Assembly: GCA_025024175.1 (NCBI GenBank) | Contig: QCXZ01000138.1 | Span: 44,177,092-44,241,091 of the forward strand | DNA: 64,000 nucleotides | Reading direction: 5' to 3' | DNA from: Rhyzopertha dominica | Lineage: Eukaryota; Arthropoda; Insecta; Coleoptera; Bostrichidae | Shown: positions 23,001 through 34,354 of the stretch, one piece after another | Numbering within the stretch: position 1 is the first letter of the stretch | Layout of the letters: the number at the start of each line of letters is the position of its first letter | Translations under genes and position numbers: made by a program | The notes under the pieces: model-generated | What the model was told of the DNA's origin: nothing | The model's input: the letters and a program-made list of their open reading frames with translations, nothing else | The model's database searches: none

Positions 23001-23900
23001 TGATCGTTGAAGTAATTCCGCAGGCTTACCATCTAAAACCATATGTTGAGGTTCTACGTTCTACCTGTCTTTCTTTGCTGGTCGATTTGTTCAACCACAG
23101 GTTCCCAACTTTGAGATTTTCGATGTCTCGCATAAACTAGATCACCAGGATGGAACTGGCGTACTTAAGCATCAATGCTTTTTATTAAACCTCTTACTGT
23201 CATAGAAAATCCCGGCAAGAGTTTTCTTATCATGAACAAGTTTCAAGTTACAACGTGTATCTCCAGAAATACTTCAAGTGAATGATGTATGTCTCTTTTC
23301 CAATCACTTTTAGAAAAGCATATTTGAAGGTATCCACGGAAAATTGTGCTTGTCCATTTGACAGGGGATGAATTGAAGCCGAAAACAGATGTTCCATTCC
23401 ATTTTGCTGGCAACACTGCTGTAGTCGATATGCACTAAACTCTTGTTGTCAGTCACAATTATTTCCGGCGGAGCATGACGAATTACTATTTGGTGAATTG
23501 CCTTAATCGTTTCCAGAGATGTGTTTCCCAAATGAAAATTTCATAGTAGTTTGAATGGGCGTCCATTATCACCAAATGGTTGTATCTTAGATATAGGCTA
23601 AGTCCATGTGATGATCAGTTGGTTTTAGCCAAGAAAGGAAGATTAGAGGTAACTGGCTATTTGGCTGCCATTTGACATTGCGTACATTGTCGACCAATAT
23701 CGTGCGCTTATCAAGATGTGTCAATATTGTACATAGGTACTAAACAGGTGACTTCATTTGTCAGATATCTGGGTATCGAAGCTGAAGTACCTTCAGCATT
23801 TTTTGTCGTAGAATCATTGGGACAACGCGTTTGTCGTAAAAAATCAGTCCTACTCAATACCAAGTCTATCACGTCGAGCGTAAAATTGCACTCCAAAATT
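23001..23900 (-). pseudogene. Ty3/gypsy-type integrase relic
   Basis: Minus strand carries a decayed LTR-retrotransposon integrase. From right to left there is a zinc-finger region with CTQCQM (about 23660-23690), then a core with LVIMDAHSN (about 23560-23590), then TIKAIHQI, PPEIIVTDN and a following EW..CF stretch (about 23380-23520). A C-terminal part has GDLVYARHRKSQ..EPVV (about 23090-23160). The enzyme joins retroelement cDNA to host DNA. Of the DDE triad the two Asp positions are recognisable in MDAHS and VTDN. Frameshifts and stops are frequent. The C-terminal reading is interrupted by the hAT element at 21248-22992. No LTRs were delimited. Confidence 0.78.
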
Positions 23901-24322
23901 GCGACTACTAAAGTTCGTATAGGTATATAGTTCTGAAAACTAAAAATGGGAAAACGGCTTATGGTTCAATGAAGTAGAACAAAGGACCCATGCTGCGAGA
24001 GATGAGTGTGAATGCATGTACTCAATTAAACCTGACAGCGAAAATTCTGTCATTAAAAATTTTTAATTTTTCCTTGTCACTCATTAAAGGTGTTGAACAG
24101 TAGAGTATAAATTCGAATTTGTTAAGCTATTCGTCAAATTTCTTCGGATATTCATCATCAGATTCAAATTTCGGAATGAATGAGAGATGTTTTATGGAAT
24201 GACCATTAATTAGCTGAAACATTGTTTCATCTCGTTTCCAGGTTCTTATTTCTTATGCTTGCGCAGCTCATTCAGTTTCTCTCTCTTTCTCCTTAGTGAG
24301 CGAGGCTAATTGAAGTTTTATA

Positions 24323-25742
24323 CAGGGTTTCTATAAATGATTCATGCATTCAGGGCGCTTATGGAAATTATCGATTAAATCAGTTTGCCGCCTCTCAGGA
24401 AAGCGAACACAATTATTGCTTTGACGTATATTTGTCATCTGTCGATTGTTGAATTCAATTTTTCAATTTCAATTTTATTATTTTCAATCATCAAAAATAA
24501 TACAAAGTACATTAAATTAAAGTTATATACCCATAAAAGATGTATGCAATGTGTTGCACTGCACCTAGGTACTGTTACCTGTGCGTACAGTGCAAGACAT
24601 GACATGTTAAATTATAAGTTTTATTTTCTATTGATTTTTACTTAGTCTAAGTTATCTAAATACTAAATGCTAATTATACTACTACTTATATACCAGCATA
24701 CACTTTAATGACAAAAACAAAAGTGAAGAAGAGGAGCTACTTGTATATTTGTACCTATCTGTATTGCACAATGTTTATATAATTATATTAAATGGTTCAC
24801 GGATGGATCAAGTGTTAAATATTTCTTTGAAGTTGGCATTATTTCTAGTTACAAAGTCATTCATAATTTTAGAAAACTTTTTCTGATCATTTATTTGTCT
24901 TATTTGGGTGGGAATCATGTTATAAAATTTTGGTCCTAAGTATGTTATTGACTTTAGCTTTATGTTGCGGTTGCTCTGTGGAATGATCAAATTATTTTTA
25001 TTTTTATCTCTTGTATTGTACTTATGTTTTATGGTGTTATATTTATGTTGCTGTTTGTGTATATATGAGCATATGCTACAAATGTAGATAGTCCTTACGT
25101 CCCTAATTTTTTCGCTATACAGTTTCTTTGTTGGATAACGTCTATTTTTTTTAAGTATAACCTTAATTATTTTATTCTGTGTCACTGCTAGCTGTCGCAT
25201 AGCACTGTTATTTGATATATTTTTGATAGGAGAAAGAGCGTGGGAGTGTGTATTTGGAACATATTCAACAATCTACTTTAAGGTTGCAGAAAGCTCATAT
25301 TTCGGAGCTGTAGGGTGACACGGCTTCGTATAACTTTCAGGTAATGTATCATGTTTGCCAGGTTGTGGCTGCAGTAAGCCTGTTAAATAATTGTACTATG
25401 ATGGACTAAAAGATGTTTTTAGGCTGCCATAATGGTAAAATTCAGCTGTAATCCACAAAGCTTCTACAGTGCAAGGTTACCATAAGTTTACTACACAAAT
25501 AAATATTGTAATTTCTTACTTGTGAAAAATAAATTATATTCGTAAATTGCTGGAAAATCTTTATAAAGCCGTCAGTTTTGTGACTATAACTTGATCTACA
25601 ACCTTCAGTACAGTATATCATGCCAATTGATGTTGAGTGATCGCCGTGCTTATTGTAGCTTGACAGCAGTTACAAAAAGGCGGCTCAAAGGATTCAGAAA
25701 TCAACGCCGCCCGCTTTGAATGCATCATTTGTAGAAACCCTG
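24323..25742. mobile_element. TA-flanked inverted-repeat element carrying a non-LTR fragment
   Basis: Left end CAGGGTTTCTATAAATGATT (24323) and right end ending GTAGAAACCCTG (25742) are inverted repeats of about 30 bp with small differences. TA lies outside each end (24321-24322, 25743-25744). The interior is mostly a minus-strand non-LTR 3' part, apparently inserted later. No transposase recognised. A MITE of Tc1/mariner type is the simplest reading. Confidence 0.6.
24450..25200 (-). pseudogene. Non-LTR retrotransposon 3' part
   Basis: A minus-strand frame of 130 codons (25200-24808) begins MRQLAVTQNKIIKVIL and contains NTRDKNKNNLIIP, SITYLGPKFYNMIP and a final KKFSKIMNDF. This matches the C-terminal tail of CR1/Jockey-like reverse transcriptases (Q.K.lR.I, the TR...L..P block, the G.k.WN.LP block). 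Downstream is a 3' untranslated part ending in AATTGAA-like repeats near 24450, as in elements with short tandem 3' tails. Truncated at the 5' side; the catalytic RT motifs are absent. Confidence 0.8.
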
Positions 25743-25844
25743 TATAACGCAAAATTGTATCGTTGGTTTCCTAGCAACATTTCTAGAATAGACAACATGA
25801 GGCTCTATATAAAAGGCGTTGCCCTGTAATTTCGACCCGTACAT

Positions 25845-26275
25845 TTAATTTGCCCAAATGTTTACTGTGACAACTATCGTTTCCAATGGGGATTTTGTTG
25901 TGATCACTATCTGTAATTGCAGCCACATACCGATCCATTCGGCAAAACGTAGTAAATCAATGAATATAATGTTGCTGAAAAATATCTCGATTTTCACTCT
26001 ATGTTCTGAATCATTCTCGTTTAATTCTTGTAAAAGTTGCACTTTATGTGGGTGATAATTTTTTATAATCGTACATCAGAAATTGATTCAAGTTGAAATG
26101 GGAAATAGTGTCAATTTCTTGAGCTTCATGTAACACTTTTGATTTGACTTCGACCTTTTTGTTGTAGACACAACATTTGTTAACATTTCCAAATTCTTTT
26201 AATTTGGCAATCAGTTTACTTACTGTAGGTCTTGTTTATCTGGATGTATTGGGTTAAACAGTTCACATGTTTCTG
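25845..26275 (-). pseudogene. DDE transposase relic (SPDLTP-type family), N-terminal and middle
   Basis: Minus strand reads AETCELFNPIHPDK near 26265-26225, then VSKLIAKLKEFGNVNK. After a gap of poor similarity come HPHKVQLLQELNENDSEHRV, FFSNIIFIDLLRFAEW and ETIVVTVNIWA (26050-25850). This follows the N-terminal helix-turn-helix, the HPYKVQLVQEL..D..RR block and the first catalytic region (IIFSDEA.F..NG) of the insect DDE family whose C-terminal parts lie at 12235-12505, 16960-17110 and 48125-48190. The catalytic Asp is kept as FID. The left end stops at the inverted-repeat element ending at 25742. Confidence 0.76.
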
Positions 26276-26279
26276 CATG

Positions 26280-27590
26280 CGTTCGCAGCCTATAGACCAT
26301 ATTCATTTACAAGCAAAACAAAAGTTATAAAGACCCTGATCAATACAGTTGTGAGGATCGCCAATGCTCAAAATATTTTGCTTTCGTGATTGAAAACACC
26401 TTAATTCATAAAACGACTGTAAAAGTTTGTTTTCCATTCATTGTTTTTTCTGCATACGAACGAGCGAAAAATCAACTAACAACCATGACCTGCTATTTTA
26501 GTACTTTACGCAAACCTTTACAAAAACACACATCTTGCCTAACAATTCTTAAAATACTGACACGTGTAACTAATTCAGATTCAAAGTAGCATTTTACGAT
26601 TATTACTCTACACGTTGAAACACGTTGTTTTGTAACTTTCGAAGTATCGGTTTGACGTTCTGTAGAAATAAACTTTACAGTATTTGTCGATCCGAGGCGA
26701 CAAAAATAGCACTGAACGAAGAAAAATAAATTAACACCTTAATGCTAAGTTATTGTTAATAATGCCCATTTGCAAGCAGAGCGCATGACCTTAGGTAAAC
26801 TTCGAATATATTTAGAACCACCAAAGTACGGTTTAAAAAAAACATTGAATAAGGAACGCCGCTTATTACGCTACAGTGAATTTAAGTAACCTGGCTCCCA
26901 CGGTAGAATGCACGTAAATGCATTGCCAAGGTCGACTGCAATGAAAATATTTATCAAAAGTTGTGTGCAGTGTTTGAAACGGTAGATCAAAACGTCTCTT
27001 TCAACTTCTTGAAAGTGAGTAATGTGGAAAACACTATAATGTGAGGATATGACAGTAACATATGGTCCAGCTCATACACAGGGATCGCAATCATGTTTTG
27101 CTGGCAAGTAAAGGCGAAAGTTTAATTTTCAGTAAATTCGCCATATATACGAGTATATAAATGCGACGACAAGATCTATAAAATAAAATTCCTCAAATAT
27201 TAAAAAAAATTGTACTAATTCCAAAATCAGGAGCAAAATTAACTTTTTTCCACTGAGTCAAAATAATGAAGGTGTAACTGCAGATTTGCTGGTTTCAGAA
27301 AAAGTAAAAAAATGTTTTTCCTTTGCAGTTTCGGCGTAATATCAAAGATATTTTTTCTTATAAACTCAATCCGAGTCAATGTATAGAACGGGAAATTTTG
27401 AGCGAAATAGATTCAGAAAAGATAATCACTGGTCTACAAAATTACCCATCACGCAAAAAGAATTTTAACACAACATACAGTTTAGTAAAAAACTACAACT
27501 TTTCGAGGGGTTGTTTATTAAATCAAATAACTTTAAACATTAATAAAGGAATTGTGAATAAATGTTTTAAGATTTTCTTGAGTATTTTGC
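26280..27590. other. AT-rich non-coding, nothing recognised
   Basis: The plus-strand frame 27323-27610 (95 codons) is long for the composition but shows no motif. It overlaps the end of the minus-strand repeat-family relic and is probably fortuitous. Confidence 0.35.
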
Positions 27591-27599
27591 ATCTGGAAT

Positions 27600-28430
27600 A
27601 TCCCTTTTAATTGTCCAACAGTAATCAGCTAGCATATTCGGACTCCGCTTGCCTTGAAACCTCTTCTCTATATTTGATATGTCTTGAAGAAAGCGCTCAG
27701 CGTGTTCATAACTGCATTTTTAATGACATATTGCATGCCTGAGCTTTATATGATATTAAAAGTTTTTTAACTAGATTCTTGTAGTGTTTAGCAACGTGGG
27801 TCCGCAAGAATTTTTTGACCACATTTTTAAAAGGTGTCCATGCATGTTTTGTTGCTGATCGAAGTTACCATATTTTATTAAGGGCTCACAAATATTTTTT
27901 TCTTATATTTTTTCTTCACTGATCTTAGGAAATTTTTCTTTTATAAAAACTACTCGTACAAATCCTTTGCTATTTGTCACGTAATTTTACAAAGTTTTTT
28001 ATAGGACCCAGTTTTAAATGCTTTGGTGGCAAAATAACGTCTTCAGATTTAATTAAAGGTGTATTTAAAACATTTTTTTGTCCTGGAATAAGGGAGCGTA
28101 TCTTGGGCCATTTTCTAATATGATTATTTTCGTTATCTATGCTAACCCGTTTGCCAAGAAAACAGCAATATTTTGTATAACCCAGTTGTACGCCAAGTCA
28201 AATTGCAATTTCCTTTAAGTCTGCACATATAGTCCGTGAACGTTTGTCAAAATGAAGCTTTTGTAAGAGCAGTTTCATATTGTCGTTGGACTCATGTTAA
28301 CAGCATAGGCTATTGGTACAGACGGATATATATTTCCGTTATCTATTAACACAACTTTTAAGCTAACTTTTGATGAATCAATGAACAAATGCCAATCTGC
28401 TGAACAGTACTCTAGGTCCAGTGTACATAC
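27600..28430 (-). pseudogene. Relic of a repetitive arthropod protein of unknown function
   Basis: Minus strand decodes, over about 275 codons with stops and frameshifts, to a protein repeated in many arthropod genomes. Recognisable segments in order are WHLFIDSSKVSLKVVLIDNG, YPSVPIAYAVNM, NMKLLLQKLHFDKRSRTICADLK, QLGYTKYCCFLGK, WPKIRSLIPGQKNVLNTPLI, VILPPKHLKLGPIKNFVK, AWTPFKNVVKKFL, EHAERFLQDISNIEKRFQGK and NMLADYCWTIKRDI. I recognise the family from these motifs but know no established function. A transposon-borne gene is plausible from its copy number and decay. The cysteines in YCCFL and the His/Asp residues may form metal or catalytic sites, but this is inference. Confidence 0.72.
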
Positions 28431-28879
28431 TCATTACTGAATGTATATCCGGCATATATCAAGAAGGCACTGGGCGATGATGAAAAAACAAGTGCTGTCA
28501 AATTATAAAGTCTATTATTGGGACATCGATTAGCTATATCTATAGAGCGGGGGTAGTTCACTCAGTTTATGTCTAACAAATTCTCAAGTCGGGGTAGTTT
28601 GAGGCAATGGAATGCGTCACTGTAGCGGATTAATTCAAATACAGTGCGAAATAACGGTTACCAAAATTCATGGTGCGTTACAAGAAGCTTGTCAGGAGTC
28701 GTATGTGGATCACATTTTATAGAATAGACAACATTTGATTGATATTTTATTTAGATAGAGCAACAACAAAATCATGATCCCCAAAATAATAACACAGAAG
28801 TTTTAATTTTGGATTTCTTCCAAACATTACAGGTTTGACAATGAAACTTATTAGAAGTTTCAAAATAAAGGTATTAAGA

Positions 28880-29240
28880 TAGCATTAAGAAATATTAAAA
28901 AAGGCTCAAATCTATTTAGCAAACTAAAATAAAAAATACCATTAAATATCAATCAAATGTTCTCTATTTTATAAAATCTGATACTTACGACAAAATTTAC
29001 GTAGGACAAACATTGCAGTGGCTTTCTAGTAGAATAGCACTGCATAAAAGCGACATCAGGAGGAATAAAAGTCGATGTTCATTGGATGAATGATCATCAA
29101 GTAAATTGCCATGAAATCAAAATTATGGAAAAAGAATTTTAGAGATGTACCAAATAAATAAAAATATTAACACAATAAATAAAAAATTGGACACACAAAA
29201 TTTAAGTAATATTTACACCCATTTATTGTCTCAGACATAT
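28880..29240 (+). pseudogene. Penelope-like element relic, GIY-YIG endonuclease region
   Basis: Around 28890-29225 the plus strand reads NLFSKLK.KIPLNIN, then YDKIYVGQTLQWLSSRIALH followed by KSDIR, then CHEIKIMEKEF and NIYTHLLS after frame changes. The KIYVGQT..L..RI..HKSD block is the YIG half of the GIY-YIG nuclease that Penelope-like elements carry after their reverse transcriptase. The same motifs in the same order occur at 56640-57035, so both pieces come from one PLE lineage. The RT part is missing here. Confidence 0.8.
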
Positions 29241-29899
29241 TAAAATATATTAAAATCATAAGTTAATAAAATGAAAATGTTTAGTAAATTGTGTAGTTAT
29301 AAATGTATAAAAAATGTGGTGGCTATGTTGCAACTTTCAGATTTTGTCATTAATCTGTCTAAAATTAAAACTTCAACTCCCAAGTAACATTATACATAAA
29401 TGGAACGTATTTTGCATGTTTCAGTTGGCCCCTTATTATAAATCATTTTCAGTAAGGTTCAGTTGCATGTGTTTATACCTAAGTACCATTGTAAATGTTT
29501 ATAGAAGCCCTTACGAAGATTTGAAATAAAAATCGAAAGCTTGGGCAAGGAAAGAAGAGTAAACACTATTTTAACATAAGAAGTCGATTTCCCCTTATTT
29601 GCGAAGACTTTAATATATTAAAAAGCGACTACTATATCCATTTAACGTGTTATACACTATTATATTATTAGAACAAAGCACAAAATTAACTTCTATAAGC
29701 ACGAAAAAAGCAACGAAGCGAAAAACTGTGGGTGACAGAACAGTTTTATGATGACAAGGCAACTATGATTAAAACATCAAATCCTTTTTGTGTAATAAAA
29801 AACCGGCTGCAAATTGATTCAATACTTCCCCATCTAATTGTCAAAATGACATTTATGTTTTTATTTCTTATACTATACGATTAGTAATCAGGTTTTGAG

Positions 29900-30700
29900 C
29901 AATTTTTCTCTCTACACATTTTTTCTAAGACAAACAGTCCTCGTGATATTAGCAAAATATATACATTTTTAAAATCGTTTTTTTCCAAATAACTCAAAAA
30001 TTATTAACTTAACAAAAAAAAATACAAGAGCGCTTTCTGATCAGAAATTTGATTTTCTATATAATACCAAAATTAAATAAAAATCGTACGAGCAGGGTCC
30101 AAAATAGGTTTTTTGGAAAAATTTCAAAAATGTCAAACTTTGGATAAATTTTCTAAGACACTTTTGGTGAGAAATTTTATTTCCTATCTGATGGCATTTT
30201 TATTTTTTTAATATATTAAATAAATTCGGAGATATTTAAGAAAAACCGTTTTCTTTAAGTGACGCTTTTTTGCTAATATCGTCTAAACAGTTTGCTGTAC
30301 CGAAAATTTATGAGCTAATAATATTCACGGTTATACTACTAATCCACATACTAAAACGAAAAAATATAAAAAAATAAAAATTAGCAAAAAGGGTAGTTAC
30401 TTCCCCAATTTCGCCCTCTTCCCGATACCCTACTTACCCCACAAACAATAGGTCGCTTTTGGTAGTTGAGATTTATAAGTTTGCCAAATTTTAAGTTCAT
30501 ATATTAAGTCTTTCGAAAATTATCGTGTCCACAAACAATATCACAGACACACAGACAAGAATTTTTTTTTTGCTCAAATTTAGTTTTTGGCGTTTTCGAC
30601 CATTTTAAAACGAATGAGCAAATAAAAATTTTTGGATTTTTTTTGCTATACAATACTTTCCATCCGTTGGATGTGGAAGTAAATCATGTTGGCCAGTGAA
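29900..30700. repeat. Unclassified AT-rich repeat-like tract
   Basis: Contains internally repeated wording, for example GAAATTTGATTTTCTAT near 30045 and GAAATTTTATTTCCTAT near 30170, followed by GGAGATATTTAAGAAAAACC. The style resembles non-coding repeats found in many insect genomes. No terminal repeats or coding similarity were identified. Confidence 0.3.
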
Positions 30701-30889
30701 TTGATAAATTTACCAAAGATAAATATGTTTTATTTTTCATTTAGTATCGTTTAGTTACTGTAACATTTTTAAATTTTGGTAATAAAACGTATAGAAAGGT
30801 GAACAGAGTTTTGATCCATGAAAAATTTGTTCAGCTCTTCTAGAACAATAAATAGATAAAAATGTTTATGTTTGTTCGGAGACAATTAT

Positions 30890-31040
30890 GTCCACGATGA
30901 ACTCAACTCTGAAGAAGCTCACCACAGCAGTGGGCGAAACATCAGCGAAGATAAAATCGCCAAAATGGCCAACTAACCGGGAATTATCTACTAGTATGGA
31001 CTCCGGCCGTGTAGGCCTTAATCACTCTAATAAAAATTTC
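30890..31040 (+). repeat. PLE-type 3'-end motif, candidate
   Basis: CTCTGAAGAAGCTCACCACA followed by GTGGGCGAAACATCAGCGAA resembles the CTGAAGAAG...CGAAAC signature found at the 3' side of insect Penelope-like elements. A short frame (30888-31094) crosses it but has no domain of its own. Confidence 0.35.
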
Positions 31041-31199
31041 ATATCCGTATTTAAACCAGACTTTTTGGTATGTGCTTTCACTGTATCCTCCTAGCAGTAC
31101 GCACTCGTTCTACAACATTTAAAATTATCGTGTATTGTGATTTTTGCATTTTAAATAATTTTGATCCAACGCCGATAAAGAAAACGTATGAATGAAGTA

Positions 31200-32215
31200 T
31201 AACACACACCATAATTGGATTCGTTCTCCTCGTCATTCCTGTTTCCACTCAGCTCATCTAAATTGACAGTGATGCGATCCGCAGTGGAATCATCTCACGT
31301 CCATCAATAGCAAACCTGTCAGAAGAAAAGACGATCGTTCGTCATGGATCCAGATAGGCATAATAATAAAATTGCTCTTGCTCCTCGGCTGCCTCATAAA
31401 CGCGCCTTGGGTGGAAGCACTTTTACTCACATTCTCTGAATAGATAATTCGCTTAGCTTACATGCGTCCTACATAATTGGCTTTATTAATTTTACGGAAT
31501 GCGTCGTGTTCATAGCAATTAAATTGGTGTCTGTTTTAATTAGACTTTGCCGTGTGTACGTTACACGGGAGTCTGATTAATTTTGGCACTCCCGCATCGG
31601 TGTTGCGTTATTAAAATGGTATTAAAGTTATCGATTGTGCGTGCTCTTTCTGTGACGCCGATTGATGAGAAGGAGCTATCAAACCGGTGGCGGGAGCATG
31701 CTGATGATAAAATAATTACCCCTCTAAATAACATCACCCACTTATACGGGAAGATTCTCGACGTGTCGTTATTAGAAGTGATACGTCATTCGAACGAGCA
31801 TGTCAGTAGAATAAAAGCTCCAGTATTCTGTCCTATAGTACCCTCAGTAATGATGCTGTTTTCGAAATTTTCATTCAAATTTTTGTCTTCAGTATCTACA
31901 GGGTGAGGATGCCTTTTTCCTGCAAAATTTACAATTCCTCAAAACCAGCACCAGCCACAACTCCAGATGTTGATTGAAATTAAACTGAAGTCCCATTTTT
32001 CCTGAACATTTGCTTATTTGTTTTACACCAATTTCTTTGTTATTAATGAAAATACACAGTTTTGAAGCATATCAGTTAACAAGACTCGCACCAATTTTAA
32101 AAACAGTGTGTTATGGGAAAAAACATTTAACGCGTCAAAGCGAGGTGTTCCCTCAAATTTGCGAACTGTTATAGTTGCTGCGAAGATATTTGAACAACTA
32201 TGGTAAAACTAAAGG
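31200..32215. other. Unassigned stretch, GC-richer at its left
   Basis: 31200-31430 is richer in GC than its surroundings. The plus-strand frame 31583-31906 (107 codons) has no recognisable domain, signal or splice context. Function unknown. Confidence 0.3.
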
Positions 32216-32224
32216 CAAGGGTCA

Positions 32225-33909
32225 GAATTTCTCTTAATAATAGAGGGATTAGGGTGGTTATTATTTATTAGTTATGTATATTCAGTAAAGTCCTCGAACT
32301 TCTAGTGCACAACGTTCTATTTCGGGCCCTGAAAGCATCAATTCTTACTCAACAACACGGCTTTTTTCCTCCACGTTCTGTCGAGACAAATCTTACAGAA
32401 TATTGCAACTTTATTTTAAATTCCATGGATCATCAGATTCAAGTAGATTCTGTTTATACAGATTTCAGCAAGGCTTTTGATAAAATTGACCTCTGTATTT
32501 TAATTCACAAACAAAAAAAAATAGGTTTGCACGGAACTTTGTTAAGATGGTTATCATCATATGTCAGCGGCAGAACTCAAGTAATATCGATAAATGGTTT
32601 TAAATCAACACCTTACCGGGTCACTTCAGGTGTACCACAAGGTTCAGTTTTGGGGCCTCTGCTGTTCTTAATTTATATTAATGATATTAAGCATTGTTTT
32701 GAAATCTGCAATTTTCTTCTTTATGCTGATGACCTAAAAATCTTCGCTCCCATAAGTAAAATATCTCCGACTGTATACTATTTCAAAACGACCTATGTCA
32801 ATTCTATAATTACTGTAAAATTAACAAACTTTATTTAAATTTCAGTAAGTGCTGCACTATTCCATTTTCTAGAAACATTAGACTATTTTCCTTTGACTAT
32901 AACTTTGACAACAATAAGATAAAGGCCGTTTCTCATGTGAAAGATTTGGGAGTCACTTTCGACCAGAAAATGACCTTCTCTGTGCATATAGATAATATAG
33001 CTTTTCAGGCAAATAGAATGTTGGGCTTTATAATTCGAACAACTAAAAATTTTAGTTCTATTGAAGTTATAAAAAACCTGTACTTCGCATTTGTATATAG
33101 CAGACTCACTTTTGCATCTGTTGTGTGGTCTCCACAGTATGACAGATACAAATAGAGACTGCAGTCGGTACAAAACAAATTTTTAAGGTATCTTCATTTT
33201 AAAGTTGTGGGTTCCTATGAGTTAATAAATGCCACAACACTGACCCGAATGTACAACATAATGAGCCTAGAAAAGAGAAGATTAGTAGCGGATTTGCTTT
33301 TTCTCAACAAAATAATCAATAGCTCAGTTGATTCACCCTCTTTGCTCTCTAGTATCTTCTTAAGTGTTCCCGTGTACAACAGTCGTTTTTTACCTTCATT
33401 TCGCGAATATCTCTTCCGAACCAATTTAGATCGTAATGGACCTTTAGCCCGCATTAATTAATCATATAATTCGCACTGTTCTGACGTCGATATTTTCCAT
33501 AACTCTTTGAAAAAATTTAGAGATTTAGTTAAATTAAAATTCAGACAATAGTGTTTCGTTTGTAAATTTTTCTTAGCTTAGCAATGTTTCTTATATGTAG
33601 TTTGAATATTGCATAATGCTTTATAGCTTACTCATTGTATTCGAGAATACTGACCTATATGTATATATTTTTATCTTCTTTTTTCTGTATATTATACTTA
33701 TATTATTATCACTTAATTATGCTATTTTGCTTATCATCAATAACTGTTTCTTGCTAATATAGATAGACTTATTAGTTTTGTACACACTAAATTGTAACAT
33801 TCACGTTTAGTTATTCTCAGGTTTAGCATAACTATGTTTTTTTTCTAGTGGGTGCCACTTTGGGCTTGCCTGTTCGCACCCCCTGTAATAAATAAATAAA
33901 TAAATAAAT
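32225..33909 (+). mobile_element. 5'-truncated non-LTR retrotransposon with (TAAA)n tail
   Basis: Starts within the reverse transcriptase (FSKVLELLVHNVLF...QQHGF from about 32282) and runs through RT and C-terminal region to about 33550. A roughly 340-bp 3' untranslated region follows, ending CACCCCCTGTAATAAATAAA with a short (TAAA) array at 33886-33909. This 3' layout is typical of CR1- or Jockey-like elements inserted by target-primed reverse transcription. It is the longest and best-preserved non-LTR copy in the window. Confidence 0.88.
32282..33549 (+). pseudogene. Non-LTR reverse transcriptase, frameshifted
   Basis: RT motifs in order are VYTDFSKAFDKID (first catalytic Asp block), SGVPQGSVLGPLLFLIYIND, then FLLYADDLKIF (YADD catalytic pair, about 32718-32750). 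After a frameshift near 32775 the thumb and C-terminal part follow, with HVKDLGVTFDQKMTF, NRMLGFIIRTTKNF and YSRLTFASVVWSPQY. These match the DLGV.lD..l.F block and the LeYaS.VWsP block of Jockey/CR1-type elements. A stop at 33153 and a second frame follow, and the reading ends RDLVKLKFRQ. No endonuclease is present because of the 5' truncation. It copies its own RNA at a nicked target site. Confidence 0.9.
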
Positions 33910-34354
33910 TTATTTTCGTAAGACAGAAAAAGAGAATAAGACAATAAGTACATAAAATACATATAAGAAATTATAGAATTTTGAAGATGCACAACCGTTT
34001 TCGTTTCTGGCGACAACTTTTTTTTATGAGGCCACCTTTGAAAAGCTGAAAATGGACACTCTCCGACAAGATGCCGTAGTCTTCTTTACTTTGCCACGTC
34101 CATGAGAAAAGAGGTCCAATTCCGATGGAGTGTGAGTTTCCTTCCAAATTCCTTTGATTTGTGTCAAATTTTGATCATTTACCAAAAATTTATCAGAACT
34201 AAGCACACCAACAAAACTATATGATGACCGAGAGGATCTTAAAGATCGGGTTGGATCGTCCAGGTGTCGGTAATTTCTGGGTGGTAAAAACTGTCCATAA
34301 CGGGCCAAAATCGTAAAGATTTGGCTACCGACAACCCTCAAAGTGACATTGGTC

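Noticed and set aside
27323..27610. 95-codon plus-strand frame as a gene
   Set aside because: It overlaps the end of the minus-strand repetitive-protein relic, has no motif, and has composition typical of AT-rich chance frames.
31583..31906. 107-codon frame as a host exon
   Set aside because: No domain, no recognised splice context and no similarity. It is within the length range of chance frames in this window.
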